Below, piece by piece: positions 7,732 through 16,800 of a DNA stretch of 64,000 nucleotides. The notes beneath the pieces are model-generated. The model did not search any database. It had not been told where the DNA came from and worked only from the letters and a program-made list of their open reading frames with translations. This stretch comes from Bacteroides sp. (lineage in GTDB: Bacteria; Bacteroidota; Bacteroidia; Bacteroidales; P3): NCBI GenBank assembly GCA_023662825.1, contig JAMPIH010000004.1, forward strand, positions 1 to 64,000, given 5' to 3'. How positions within the stretch are numbered: position 1 is the first letter of the stretch; every line of letters begins with the position of its first letter. Made by a program: the position numbers and the translations under genes.

Positions 7732-8604
7732 ATGAACACGATTCCCGCATCCGAAATGCCGTTGAACAACGACGGCAGCGTCTATCACCTCGCGCTCCAG
7801 CCCGAACAGCTGGCACCGAACGTAATCCTGGTGGGCGACCCCGGCCGCGTGCCTACGGTATCGAAATTTTTCGACAGTATCGAGCACAAGGTGCAGAACC
7901 GCGAGCTCATCACCCACACGGGCACGAAGAACGGAAAGCGCATCAGCGTGATCTCCACCGGCATGGGCACAGACAACATCGACATCGTGCTCAACGAACT
8001 GGACGCCTTGGTGAACGTGAACCTGAAGACCCGCACGCCCAAGGAGGAACACCAGAGCCTGAACCTGGTGCGCATCGGCACCAGCGGAAGCTTTCAGGCC
8101 GACTTTGAGGTGAACACGTTCTGCGCCGGCGAATACGGCCTGGGTCTGGATGGCCTGCTGAACTACTATTCGGTGCCCGACCAGATGTTCGAACACGATA
8201 TGGAACGCGCCCTTGACGCCCACCTCAAGCTGCCGATGGGCTTCGCCCGTCCGTATGTGGTGCGTGCATCGGCCACCTTGCTCAACAAAGTGGCCTTCGA
8301 CATGCAGAAGGGCATTACCGCCACCGCGCCCGGATTCTTCGCCCCGCAGGGCCGCGTGGTAAGGCTTCCCCTCTCCTATCCGCAACAGAACGACCTGCTG
8401 CAGAGCTTCGACTTCAAGGGTATCAAGGTGTCGAACATGGAAATGGAGACCTCTGCGCTCTACGGCTTAGGCCGCGCGCTGGGACACCGCTGCCTTACCG
8501 TATGCCTGCTGATCGCCAACCGCTGCACCAAGAAGTTCAGCGAAGACTATCACCCGCATATGGAAAGACTGATCGAAACGGTAGTAACCCGCCTCACCGC
8601 CTGA
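7732..8604 (+). CDS. udp: Uridine phosphorylase family nucleoside phosphorylase
   Basis: 290 residues of the PNP/UDP phosphorylase superfamily, which split nucleosides with phosphate into base and ribose 1-phosphate. The phosphate site VGDPGRV is near residue 35, STGMGTDNIDIVLNEL lies near 80, RIGTSGSF near 107, and the nucleoside-binding segment VSNMEMETSALYGL near 230. The last is the NMEMET signature that favours uridine over purine phosphorylase. The next gene overlaps its stop by one base (TGATG), suggesting coupled translation. Confidence 0.88.
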   Translation: MNTIPASEMPLNNDGSVYHLALQPEQLAPNVILVGDPGRVPTVSKFFDSIEHKVQNRELITHTGTKNGKRISVISTGMGTDNIDIVLNELDALVNVNLKTRTPKEEHQSLNLVRIGTSGSFQADFEVNTFCAGEYGLGLDGLLNYYSVPDQMFEHDMERALDAHLKLPMGFARPYVVRASATLLNKVAFDMQKGITATAPGFFAPQGRVVRLPLSYPQQNDLLQSFDFKGIKVSNMEMETSALYGLGRALGHRCLTVCLLIANRCTKKFSEDYHPHMERLIETVVTRLTA

Positions 8605-9518
8605 TGAACCGCGTTCCCGGACAAGCCGAAATAGAAGCCTTGGTAGGCATGTTGGACGAAACCGACGAAGAAATCTACCAAACGCTTAAGGAAGCCCTCT
8701 TTTCGATTGGCGAGGAGGCCTTGCCCTATTTGGAAAAGGCGCGGATGCAAAAGGAAGGTTCGCTTTGGCAGAACCGCATCCAGGCGCTGATGGCCGAACT
8801 GCAGGTGGAGACAGCCTGCAGGAAACTCTCGGCCTGGAAGGCCGAGGCCTCCCCCAACCTCCTGCGGGGTTTCTACCTGCTTTCTTCGGCTTTCTATTCC
8901 GACTTGCCCTGGGAAAGGGTGTGCAACGAATTCAACCGCCTGCACGGCGACTGCTGGCTGCTGTTGGGGGCGGACGTGAGCCTGTCGCGGAAGCTGGCGC
9001 TGTTCAACAACTTTTTCTTTAACCAGTGCGGGTTCCGGTTGGGAACCAAGATCGTGTCGGACTACAACTTCGCCGATTTCTTCCTGCCCAACCTGCTGAA
9101 CCTGCGCCAGGGCAACGACCGCAGCCTGGCGTTGGCCTACCAGTACCTGGCCGAACGGAACGGGCTGCCGGTATTCCTGCTGAACCTGCCGGTGGTGAAC
9201 CTGCTGGCCTGCACCACCGACCCCGAATCGGTGAACAAAGACGACATCCGCTTCTGCATCGACATCACCCATCAGGGCTCGCTGATAAACCGCACGGCGG
9301 TGGAACCCGTGTTCAGCCAGCAGCGGCAGATTCAGATCTGCAACACCGTGCAGGCATTGCAGGACTTTGTAAAACTGCTCAACTACATCGTTTCGGCACG
9401 GGAAACCAATCCCTTGCGCAAAGAAGCCGTACGCAGGCTGCACGAGTGCCTGGGGCAGTCTTCCGACAATTTTCCGCTCGGCAATCCGCCTTTTTCCGAC
9501 AAAGACACGCTTTTTTAG
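8604..9518 (+). CDS. Transglutaminase-like superfamily protein (Transglut_core2 type)
   Basis: 304 residues from the ATG that overlaps the udp stop; a longer frame upstream exists but lies inside udp, so this start is preferred. The central part, NQCGFRLGTKIVSDYNFADF and QGNDRSLALAYQYLAERNGLPVFLLNLP, fits the SirB1/Transglut_core2 family, where a protease-like fold binds other proteins. A typical catalytic cysteine is not obvious, so it may be non-enzymatic. The N-terminal 80 residues resemble HEAT-like helices (EEALPYLEKA). Confidence 0.7.
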   Translation: MNRVPGQAEIEALVGMLDETDEEIYQTLKEALFSIGEEALPYLEKARMQKEGSLWQNRIQALMAELQVETACRKLSAWKAEASPNLLRGFYLLSSAFYSDLPWERVCNEFNRLHGDCWLLLGADVSLSRKLALFNNFFFNQCGFRLGTKIVSDYNFADFFLPNLLNLRQGNDRSLALAYQYLAERNGLPVFLLNLPVVNLLACTTDPESVNKDDIRFCIDITHQGSLINRTAVEPVFSQQRQIQICNTVQALQDFVKLLNYIVSARETNPLRKEAVRRLHECLGQSSDNFPLGNPPFSDKDTLF

Positions 9519-9548
9519 TATTTTCGGCCCGGCAAAGCTGCACATACA

Positions 9549-10667
9549 ATGGAACAGAACATTTTTCTCAAGGAACAGGCCGCCATGCCTTACACGGTGC
9601 TGCCCGCGCAAAAAGACCAGGCCGCGCCTTACCGTATCCTGGCCAAAAGCGGCCAGGAGATACATCCGCTCAAAAGCTATCTTGAAAAGGCCCGGAACAT
9701 TGTCATCATAAGCCACAACAACCCCGACGGCGATGCAGTGGGATCCTCGATGGGGCTGCACACCTACCTCAAGAACATGGGCAAAGACAGCCATGTGATG
9801 TTTCCCAGCCGCTACGCCCAGAATCTGGCGTGGATGGATTCCGAAAAAATCGCGCTCAACTATCAGGAACATCCCGACAGGATAGCCGCGATACTGGCTC
9901 AATGCGACCTGCTGTTCGTACTCGACTTCAACCGCCTGAGCCGTGCCGAGGCCATGTCTCCGCTTCTGGAGAAAATGCAGGCGCCCCGCATCATGATAGA
10001 CCACCACCTGGAACCGGATACGGAAAGTTTCCACTTGGGGTTCTCCAACACCCGGATTTCCTCCACCTGCGAGGTACTCTACCGGGTCATCTATCACGAA
10101 CTGGACCCGAACTTCATCGACGCGCAGGTGGGTGCCTGCCTGTACGCGGGTATAAGCACCGATACGGGCTCTTTCAGCTACTCCTGCTCGCACGGGGAAC
10201 TGTTCTCGGCCATCGCCGACCTGATTTCCAAAGGCCTGGACACCGTAAAGGTACACCAGAACATTTTCGACAACTTTTCGGAAAGCCGCCTGCGGCTGTT
10301 GGGCTGCTGTCTGGGCGAACGCCTGGTGGTGAAGCCCGAATACGAAACGGCCTACATGTACCTGAACCGGGCGGACATGCTACGGTACAACTTCCGCCCC
10401 GGCGATACGGAAGGCATCGTGAACTATGGGCTGAGCATCGCCGGCATACGCTTCGCGGCCTTCTTCACCCAAAAGGAAGACCGCGTCCGCATTTCGTTCC
10501 GCTCGCAGGGCGACATCGACGTAAACAAGTTCGCCAAGGAACACTTTAACGGCGGCGGCCACAAGAACGCGGCCGGTGCCGCCTCGCACGACACGATCGA
10601 GGAGACGGTGGCCAAGTTCGAACGCCTGCTGCCCGACTTCTACGAAAAATCGATACGACAGAAATAA
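9549..10667 (+). CDS. DHH/DHHA1 phosphoesterase, NrnA-like
   Basis: 372 residues with the DHH family motifs in order: IISHNNPDGDAVGSSMGL (motif I), LDFNRLSRAE, MIDHHLEPD (the DHH motif), DTGSFSYS, and the C-terminal DHHA1 signature FNGGGHKNAAGA. NrnA proteins degrade short RNA oligomers and 3'-phosphoadenosine 5'-phosphate (pAp). The residues that bind two manganese ions are all present. A second in-frame Met at 9585 is possible as the start. The next gene begins at the base after its stop. Confidence 0.9.
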   Translation: MEQNIFLKEQAAMPYTVLPAQKDQAAPYRILAKSGQEIHPLKSYLEKARNIVIISHNNPDGDAVGSSMGLHTYLKNMGKDSHVMFPSRYAQNLAWMDSEKIALNYQEHPDRIAAILAQCDLLFVLDFNRLSRAEAMSPLLEKMQAPRIMIDHHLEPDTESFHLGFSNTRISSTCEVLYRVIYHELDPNFIDAQVGACLYAGISTDTGSFSYSCSHGELFSAIADLISKGLDTVKVHQNIFDNFSESRLRLLGCCLGERLVVKPEYETAYMYLNRADMLRYNFRPGDTEGIVNYGLSIAGIRFAAFFTQKEDRVRISFRSQGDIDVNKFAKEHFNGGGHKNAAGAASHDTIEETVAKFERLLPDFYEKSIRQK

Positions 10668-11264
10668 ATGAGCCACTGCCCCGACTTACGCCACGCCGAC
10701 GCCCGTTCCCGACTGCTGATCCTTTGCCTGGCGGTGCTGGCGGCACTGTCTTGCGCCTGCAAGCGCACGGTGGTGGCCGTAACGCCCGACGACACGGCGG
10801 CCAAGGCCAGACAGGAAATGCTCTCGGCCCAGGAAATTGCCATTCACCAGGAACTGGAAGGCATCGAGGCGTTCTTGCAGCGCAGCGGCTGGCAGATGCA
10901 GCGCAGCGGCAGCGGGCTGTATTACAGCATAGAGGCAGCTCCGAATCCAAATGCGCCCAGCGTGGAACGCGGCGATGCGGTAAGGCTAAGCTACACCCTG
11001 CGCCTGCTCAACGGCGAGGAAATAGCCTCTTCCGAAAAGAACGGGCTTAAAACCTTTATCGTGGGCAAATCGGAAACGGAACCGGGGCTTACCGAAGCGG
11101 TGCTGATGATGCGGAAGGGCGACCGGGCCAGGCTGATCCTGCCCTCCCGGCTGGGCTTCGGCTTTTCGGGCAACGGGGCGGAGATCCCTCCCATGGCGAG
11201 CCTGCTTTACGAACTTTGTGTGGAAGAAGTTTTGGTCCGCCCCGAACAAATGGCGGAGAATTGA
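10668..11264 (+). CDS. FKBP-type peptidyl-prolyl isomerase lipoprotein
   Basis: 198 residues with an N-terminal lipoprotein signal (LAALSCAC). Its C-terminal 100 residues are an FKBP fold: RGDAVRLSYTLRLLNGEEI, GLTEAVLMMRKGDRARLILPSRLGFG and a final YELCVEEVLV strand. Aromatic pocket residues are less conserved than in catalytic FKBPs, so activity may be weak. The gene follows the DHH gene without a gap and precedes a second FKBP gene. Acts in the periplasm or outer membrane as a folding helper. Confidence 0.8.
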   Translation: MSHCPDLRHADARSRLLILCLAVLAALSCACKRTVVAVTPDDTAAKARQEMLSAQEIAIHQELEGIEAFLQRSGWQMQRSGSGLYYSIEAAPNPNAPSVERGDAVRLSYTLRLLNGEEIASSEKNGLKTFIVGKSETEPGLTEAVLMMRKGDRARLILPSRLGFGFSGNGAEIPPMASLLYELCVEEVLVRPEQMAEN

Positions 11265-11333
11265 ATAAATTTGCCGACCTTTGCGGCTTGTTCGCCTCAA
11301 ACGAAGGCTTGATAAAATTTTAACCTCAATACA

Positions 11334-12209
11334 ATGAAAAAGAACATTCTCTTGATTATGGGCTTGCTGCTCTCCGTACTGGCGTTTTCCGCCTGCGGTT
11401 CGCACAAGAAAACCGCCAACGGGCTGGAATACGACCTCTTGGTAAAAGGCAACGGCCGGGCCGCCCAGATGGGCGATATCGTAAAGGGCAAGATGGCCCT
11501 TTCCTCGCAAGACTCCGTGATCTTCGCCCTCGAAGAACCCGACATGATCATGCAGATCATGGAATCGGTATTTCCCGGCGACCTTAACGAAGGCCTGTTG
11601 ATCATGCACGAAGGCGACAGCGCCGTATTCTACATTCCCTCCGACTCGATGGCCAAATACATGGGCGGCGTACCCGACATGTTCGGCAAGTACGTGATCT
11701 ACTCGATCAAGGTGGACAAGTTCTACACCGAAGAAGAACTGCAGCAGGAAAACCTGGTGAAAGCCGCCGAAGCCAAGGAAATCGAAAAGGAAGCCATTGC
11801 CAAATACTTGGCCGACAACAAGCTGAACGTGGAACCCACCGAAAGCGGCCTGTACTTTATCATGACCAGGAAAGGCGCCGGCAAGCCCGCGCAGCAGGGT
11901 CAGACCGTAAAGGTAAACTACATCGGCAAGCGCCTGGACGGCAAGCTGTTCGACACCAATATCGAAGCCGTGGCCAAGGAAAACGACATGTACATGCCCC
12001 AGCGTCCCTACGAACCGATGGCGGTATCGGCGGGCGTAGGCCAGATGATCCGTGGCTTTGACGAAGCCCTTACCATGATGCCCAAGGGCAGCAAGGCCAC
12101 CCTTATCATTCCGTTCGAATTAGGCTATGGGGAACGCGCCGTGAGCGAAGACATTCCCGCCTATTCGACCCTGGTGTTCGAAGTTGAAATGGTTGAAATC
12201 GACAAATAG
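11334..12209 (+). CDS. FKBP-type peptidyl-prolyl isomerase lipoprotein
   Basis: 291 residues with signal and lipobox LAFSAC. The N-terminal half resembles a degenerate FKBP-like domain (GDIVKGKMALSSQD...GLLIMHEGDSAVFYIP). The C-terminal 120 residues are a good FKBP: QTVKVNYIGKRLDGKLFDTN, VGQMIRGFDEALTMMPKGSK, LIIPFELGYG and TLVFEVEMV. It therefore looks like a tandem two-domain FKBP. A TAAATTTG box at 11266-11273 may give it its own promoter. Confidence 0.85.
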   Translation: MKKNILLIMGLLLSVLAFSACGSHKKTANGLEYDLLVKGNGRAAQMGDIVKGKMALSSQDSVIFALEEPDMIMQIMESVFPGDLNEGLLIMHEGDSAVFYIPSDSMAKYMGGVPDMFGKYVIYSIKVDKFYTEEELQQENLVKAAEAKEIEKEAIAKYLADNKLNVEPTESGLYFIMTRKGAGKPAQQGQTVKVNYIGKRLDGKLFDTNIEAVAKENDMYMPQRPYEPMAVSAGVGQMIRGFDEALTMMPKGSKATLIIPFELGYGERAVSEDIPAYSTLVFEVEMVEIDK

Positions 12210-12224
12210 TCCCTTTCACGAAGC

Positions 12225-13583
12225 ATGCGTAGATTATTCAGCTTTCTAAGCCTGTTTTTGTTTGCAGGCTCTTGTATTTGCCCCTGTGTTGTTGAAGCGC
12301 AGGGGCAATTTATTCTTTCGGGCGAGATCCGCGAACGCGGCCTGTATTCCCACGGATATATGGGTATGCTGGACAAGTCCCAGCACGGCGTTTTCTGGGT
12401 GGGGCAGCGCACCCGGCTCGGTTTCGACTACCGAAACAAGAACTTGGGATTTTTCGTACAGCTGGAAGACGGGCGTATCTGGGGCGAGACCAGCGGCATG
12501 CACACGCCTTACGGCTTCGGCATCGCCCAGGCCTGGTTCCACGCCGAATTCGCCCAGCGGTTCAGCCTGAAGATAGGCCGTATGCCCATCGTTTACGAAG
12601 ACGGGCGTTATTTCGCCTATTCGCTGTGGGACGAATGCGGCAACGCCAGCGATGCCCTGATGCTGCGCTACCGCTCGCTCGACGGGCGCACCAAGGTGGA
12701 TCTGGGAGCCTCGGCCTCGAACAACAGCGCCAGCCGTTTCCTCAATCCCTACGGTCTGGACGACTACTACAAATACCTGCTGATTGCCTACGTATCGCAC
12801 CGCTTCAACGATGATTTCCGGTGGAGCGCGCTTTCGGTTACCGATTTTCAGGAAAGACACTACCACGCCTTTGCCGACAGCGCGCAAACGATACAGGAGG
12901 TAAAGACAGACCCCACCAAGATCTATGCGCGCACAGCCATAGGCACCTATTTCGACATTTGCCGCGACCGCAAGCTCTCGGCGCTGGTGTATGCCTACGG
13001 CCAATTCGGCAAAGACCTTTTCGGACGGAACATCGTGGCGGGCATGGCCTCGGCCATCGTTTCGTACAAGCCGCACCCCACCGTCGAGATCAAGGCGGCC
13101 TACGACTATATCTCGGGCAACGAAGACGCCTCGGCCGAACTGTCCGAACAGGCTACCGACCACGCGTTCAACCGCTTTATGGGCAGCGGACACTCTTTCT
13201 TAGGCATCATGGACCTGTTCAGCGGATCGGGCCGTCAGGACATCACGTTCGGTTCAGGCTACCATCAGCCCTACCTCACCAGTTATTTTCCCGAAAAAAG
13301 GCATTCCATCGCCTTGAACGCCCGTTATTTCTGGACGGCCAACGATATAGCGGACATCGATTCCCGCAATCTGGGTCTGGAAATGTCGCTGATCTACAAA
13401 TACGACATACTGCCCGACCTGAAGCTTACGGTGGGTTACGCCCTGCATTCGCGCACCAAAACGCTCGAAACGCTGAGCGGCATCGCCCCCGGAAATTCCC
13501 GGCTGCCCCACTACGGCTATGTGATGATTGCCTACAAGCCGGTTATCTTCAATACCGCCAATCATCCCAAGAAAGAGAAATAG
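12225..13583 (+). CDS. Outer-membrane porin-like barrel (alginate export family type)
   Basis: 452 residues with a signal peptide and then QFILSGEIRERGLYSHGYMG. It has a whole-length pattern of alternating hydrophobic residues and aromatic girdles, as in 16-18 strand barrels. The start (GEIRERG, QRTRLGFDYRNKNLGFFVQLEDGRIWGE) resembles alginate-export/porin family members of Bacteroidetes. The C-terminus is atypical (PKKEK after FNTANH) instead of a terminal phenylalanine, though the last strand YGYVMIAYKPV is clear. The substrate is unknown. Confidence 0.65.
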   Translation: MRRLFSFLSLFLFAGSCICPCVVEAQGQFILSGEIRERGLYSHGYMGMLDKSQHGVFWVGQRTRLGFDYRNKNLGFFVQLEDGRIWGETSGMHTPYGFGIAQAWFHAEFAQRFSLKIGRMPIVYEDGRYFAYSLWDECGNASDALMLRYRSLDGRTKVDLGASASNNSASRFLNPYGLDDYYKYLLIAYVSHRFNDDFRWSALSVTDFQERHYHAFADSAQTIQEVKTDPTKIYARTAIGTYFDICRDRKLSALVYAYGQFGKDLFGRNIVAGMASAIVSYKPHPTVEIKAAYDYISGNEDASAELSEQATDHAFNRFMGSGHSFLGIMDLFSGSGRQDITFGSGYHQPYLTSYFPEKRHSIALNARYFWTANDIADIDSRNLGLEMSLIYKYDILPDLKLTVGYALHSRTKTLETLSGIAPGNSRLPHYGYVMIAYKPVIFNTANHPKKEK

Positions 13584-13588
13584 ACGCG

Positions 13589-14551
13589 ATGGCCGAAGCG
13601 GGAAAAGAACTCTTTGCCTGGGGCAACAACCGGAGGTTCAATGCGTACAGCGATTATTTGCGGAGAACATACGGATTCCGCCTGCAGAAACTTTCGGTAA
13701 ACGCGGGCTTTTCCTGCCCCAACCGCGACGGCAGCAAGGGTACGGGGGGCTGCGTTTTCTGCAACAACGAGGCGTTCAACCCCTCCTACTGCCAACAGAC
13801 GCCCGGCATTACGGAACAATTGAACGAGGGCAAGGCTTTCCATGCCTGGCGCTACCGGCACGCGCCCAAATACCTGGCCTACTTCCAGGCCTTTTCCAAT
13901 ACCTACGCCCCGCTGCCCGTACTTAAGGCTCGCTACGAAGAAGCGCTCGGCGTGCCCGATGTAGCGGGACTTGCCATCGGCACCCGCCCCGACTGCGTGG
14001 ATGATGAAACCTTAGACTATCTGGCAGATCTCGCCCAAACAAAGCATATCCACTTGGAAATGGGCATCGAAAGTTGCTACGACAAGACCTTGCAATGGAT
14101 GAACCGGGGGCACGATTTCGCCACGGCGCGCAAGGCTTTCGAAGCCGCCGCCCAACGCGGACTGTTTACCGGAACGCACCTGATCCTGGGGCTGCCGGGC
14201 CTGAGCCGCGAAGAAGAACTGGCTCAGGCGGGAATCATCTCCCACTTGCCCGTAAACACCTTGAAACTGCACCAGTTGCAGATTATCAAGCACACGGCCC
14301 TCGAAAAGGAATATGCCGCCCGCCCTCAGGATTTTTCATTCTTTACGGTGGATTCCTATGTGGATTTCGCAGTGGATTTCCTGGAAAGGCTTTCGCCCCA
14401 AATCATGATGGAACGCTTTGCCGGGGAGGCTCCCGCCCGATTCCAGGCCGGCCCTACGTTCGGGAACCTTCGCAGCGACCGCATTCTCCAGCTTATCGAG
14501 AAACGTCTGGAAGAACGCGGCACCTGGCAAGGCCGTCTTTTTTCCGAATGA
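13589..14551 (+). CDS. Radical SAM protein, YhcC/TIGR01212-like
   Basis: 320 residues from the ATG six bases past the porin stop; the open frame extends upstream but overlaps the porin gene. The cluster-binding segment SCPNRDGSKGTGGCVFCN (about residue 42) has the wide C-x11-C-x2-C spacing of the YhcC group rather than the usual CxxxCxxC. It is followed by AIGTRPDCVDDETLDYLA, HLEMGIESCYDKTL and THLILGLPGLSREEE. The family is linked to tRNA or other modification, but the reaction is not certain. Its stop converges on the Hdr-like operon with two bases between. Confidence 0.85.
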   Translation: MAEAGKELFAWGNNRRFNAYSDYLRRTYGFRLQKLSVNAGFSCPNRDGSKGTGGCVFCNNEAFNPSYCQQTPGITEQLNEGKAFHAWRYRHAPKYLAYFQAFSNTYAPLPVLKARYEEALGVPDVAGLAIGTRPDCVDDETLDYLADLAQTKHIHLEMGIESCYDKTLQWMNRGHDFATARKAFEAAAQRGLFTGTHLILGLPGLSREEELAQAGIISHLPVNTLKLHQLQIIKHTALEKEYAARPQDFSFFTVDSYVDFAVDFLERLSPQIMMERFAGEAPARFQAGPTFGNLRSDRILQLIEKRLEERGTWQGRLFSE

Positions 14552-14553
14552 TT

Positions 14554-16470
14554 TTACCGGCGGGCGTGCTCCGCCTGCTTGCGGTGGTTCACCAATTGTT
14601 CGCAAACTATTTCCGCAATATCCCGGATATCCGTCGAACCGATTTCGGCAAACGCCCGCTTGCAGGAAGGACAGGCCGTCACCAGCACGTCCACCGGTTC
14701 TTCGGTCATTTTCTTCAAGGCGTCTTTGGCGATCATGCGGCGCTTCTTGTAAGGCATACCCTCGGCGGCGATACTGTGACCGCAGCATAGGGCTTCCTTG
14801 CCCTCATAGGCGGTCTTGCGCAGGTTCAGCACGCGGAACAGCACGTCGCGGGGCTGCTGGTAGATGCCCGAATTGCGTCCCAGTTCGCAGGGGTCGTGAT
14901 AGACGCCCTTCATCAAACTCTTGCGCACGGTAATCCTGCCGGCTTCCAACAATTCGAGTATATATTCGGTGTGGTGCATGACCCGCACGCCTTCCAACTT
15001 ATAGCTGTCCTTGAAAATCTTGTAGCAGATGGGGCACGAGCAGACCAGTATCCTGGCGCCCGTAGAAAGGATGGCCTCGGTATTCTTGGCCACCAGCTGC
15101 TCGCTGCCCGCCCGGTCGCCTGTAAGCATCAGGGGACGGCCGCAGCAGATGCCGCCGTCTTTATCCAGGAACGTATGGTTCACGCCGGCGGCTTCGAAAA
15201 TCCTTACCATCGAGCGTTCGATATTGGGCGTGAGATGGCTCATGCAGCCGGCAAAATAAACCACTTCGGGTTTGGCATTTCCTTGAACGGACGGTTTTTC
15301 CACCGTTTCGGATGCACTCTGCAGGATACCCGACCATGCCGAATTTCCCGCCATGGGATTAGCTTCCGCCTCCACATAATCGTAGCGGTTCGGATACAGG
15401 TATTTTACATCGGCGCCCTTCAGGTTCAGCTTCAGCTGCACCGAGTTCACCCCTACCGGACAGGCCTGTACGCAGCGGTTGCACATCAGGCAGTAGGAAG
15501 CCGCCGCCATGGCCTGCTTGTCCTGCCGCAGGCGCACGTTGCGCGTAAATTCCACCGAGGCCATCTGCCGCAGGGAGGCCGCCGACACCATCTGACAGGG
15601 GTCGAGGCAGATGCCGCAGCGCGAGCAGGAATAGATTTCCACGCTGGCGTAACCGTTGTTCTTGGCCGTTTCGCGGATGCCGGCATTGCGCATATAGATG
15701 AGCAGGGCTTCCGAAAGGATATGGGTGAAGCGGCTCCAGGGCAGCGTAAGGAAGAACACCATAAGCGCGATCGAATACGCCCACCATGTGGGACGTATCA
15801 GGGCGTCGTTGTTCATGAACTGGTTGAACCAGTCGAAAATCATGCCGAACCCTCGGGTCAGGAAACCGCCGCCGCTGATATGGGAGGTAAAGCTCTCGGC
15901 CAAAAAGCGCAAGGGGAAGATGCACCAGAGCGCATACATGCCCAGCTGGTCGTTCCACTTAAGGCGCGTGGTGCGTTTCATGCCGAACAGACGCCGCCGT
16001 ATGCGCTTTATCATAGCCAGCGCGATACCCGACAGCACCATGAGCAGGAAAAAGTCCATTAGGAAAAAGAACACGCTGCCGCCCACCGTGGTTTCGGTCT
16101 CCATCATGAAATAGCGGAAAAAGATTGGGTAATACGGCAGGTTGACCCGGTGCGGGGCGAAGAAAAAAATCTCGATATGCCCCACCAGGATAAGCATGAA
16201 CCAGCCGAAGGCGATACTGGAGTGCATATAGCCCAGCATCCTGTTCTTCTTCCATATCTTGACGTGCAGCAGGCAGTCGGCAAAGATGTCCTTTATCGTG
16301 ATGAATATCCTGTAGCTGAACAAGTGCCGGAGCATCTTTTTCCGGTCGCTCACCGGCAGGTTCTTCACCACGGTAACCAATGCAATCACCAGATAGGCTA
16401 TAACAAACACATAGCCTATCATATACGGGATTACAAACGGATCGTATGCGTTAACGAATCTTTCGTGCAT
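14554..16470 (-). CDS. Membrane Hdr/Qmo-like Fe-S oxidoreductase (HdrE + HdrD-like fusion)
   Basis: 638 residues. The first ~250 hold about five hydrophobic segments with membrane histidines, like the cytochrome b-type subunit HdrE/NarI. They are followed by two ferredoxin motifs, CSRCGICLDPC and CLMCNRCVQACP (about residues 283 and 335), then two CCG domains (ICCGRPLM with CSCPICY; HDPCELGRNSG with EALCCGH and TACPSCK). It would connect the menaquinone pool to the soluble HdrABC-like subunits encoded upstream. It overlaps the preceding gene by 20 bases, indicating translational coupling. Confidence 0.8.
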   Translation of the reverse strand: MHERFVNAYDPFVIPYMIGYVFVIAYLVIALVTVVKNLPVSDRKKMLRHLFSYRIFITIKDIFADCLLHVKIWKKNRMLGYMHSSIAFGWFMLILVGHIEIFFFAPHRVNLPYYPIFFRYFMMETETTVGGSVFFFLMDFFLLMVLSGIALAMIKRIRRRLFGMKRTTRLKWNDQLGMYALWCIFPLRFLAESFTSHISGGGFLTRGFGMIFDWFNQFMNNDALIRPTWWAYSIALMVFFLTLPWSRFTHILSEALLIYMRNAGIRETAKNNGYASVEIYSCSRCGICLDPCQMVSAASLRQMASVEFTRNVRLRQDKQAMAAASYCLMCNRCVQACPVGVNSVQLKLNLKGADVKYLYPNRYDYVEAEANPMAGNSAWSGILQSASETVEKPSVQGNAKPEVVYFAGCMSHLTPNIERSMVRIFEAAGVNHTFLDKDGGICCGRPLMLTGDRAGSEQLVAKNTEAILSTGARILVCSCPICYKIFKDSYKLEGVRVMHHTEYILELLEAGRITVRKSLMKGVYHDPCELGRNSGIYQQPRDVLFRVLNLRKTAYEGKEALCCGHSIAAEGMPYKKRRMIAKDALKKMTEEPVDVLVTACPSCKRAFAEIGSTDIRDIAEIVCEQLVNHRKQAEHARR

Positions 16471-16789
16471 GGAGCTTCTTGTTTACAAGCGTAACGACAT
16501 GGCGCGTATTTACTCCCTTGGGGCATACCCACTGGCATTTTCCACAGAGCATACATTCGGATATGCGTTCGGCCACCTCATCCAACTGCCCGCGCTTGAT
16601 AAGCAGTTGCAGACGCCGCAGGTTGAAACCCGTGAATTTCCCTGCACTGCAGGTAGCCGTGCAGGTACCGCAATAAAAGCAGTTGAGGAAAGAGGGTTCT
16701 TCTTCCGCGATTTCCTCCAGGAGCGAGAAGTCCGCCTTGTCCAGATCGATGACGCCGCTTTTCTTGATTCCGAAACCGAAGTCTTTCAT
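16451..16789 (-). CDS. HdrC-like two-[4Fe-4S] ferredoxin subunit
   Basis: 112 residues with two clusters: CFYCGTCTATCSAGKF (about residue 37) and CMLCGKCQWVCPKG (about 79), the pattern of HdrC and the N-terminal part of QmoC. It sits between the flavoprotein and the membrane subunit, so it probably passes electrons between them. It is a second HdrC-like subunit of the same operon. Confidence 0.85.
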   Translation of the reverse strand: MKDFGFGIKKSGVIDLDKADFSLLEEIAEEEPSFLNCFYCGTCTATCSAGKFTGFNLRRLQLLIKRGQLDEVAERISECMLCGKCQWVCPKGVNTRHVVTLVNKKLHARKIR

Positions 16790-16800
16790 GGCATTGTCGT

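Noticed and set aside
8550-10256. Long minus-strand open frame of 568 codons
   Set aside because: It lies opposite two well-supported genes, has low-complexity shadow composition and no family similarity.
12821-13588. Upstream extension of the radical SAM frame
   Set aside because: It overlaps the porin gene almost completely; family similarity begins only after the ATG at 13589.
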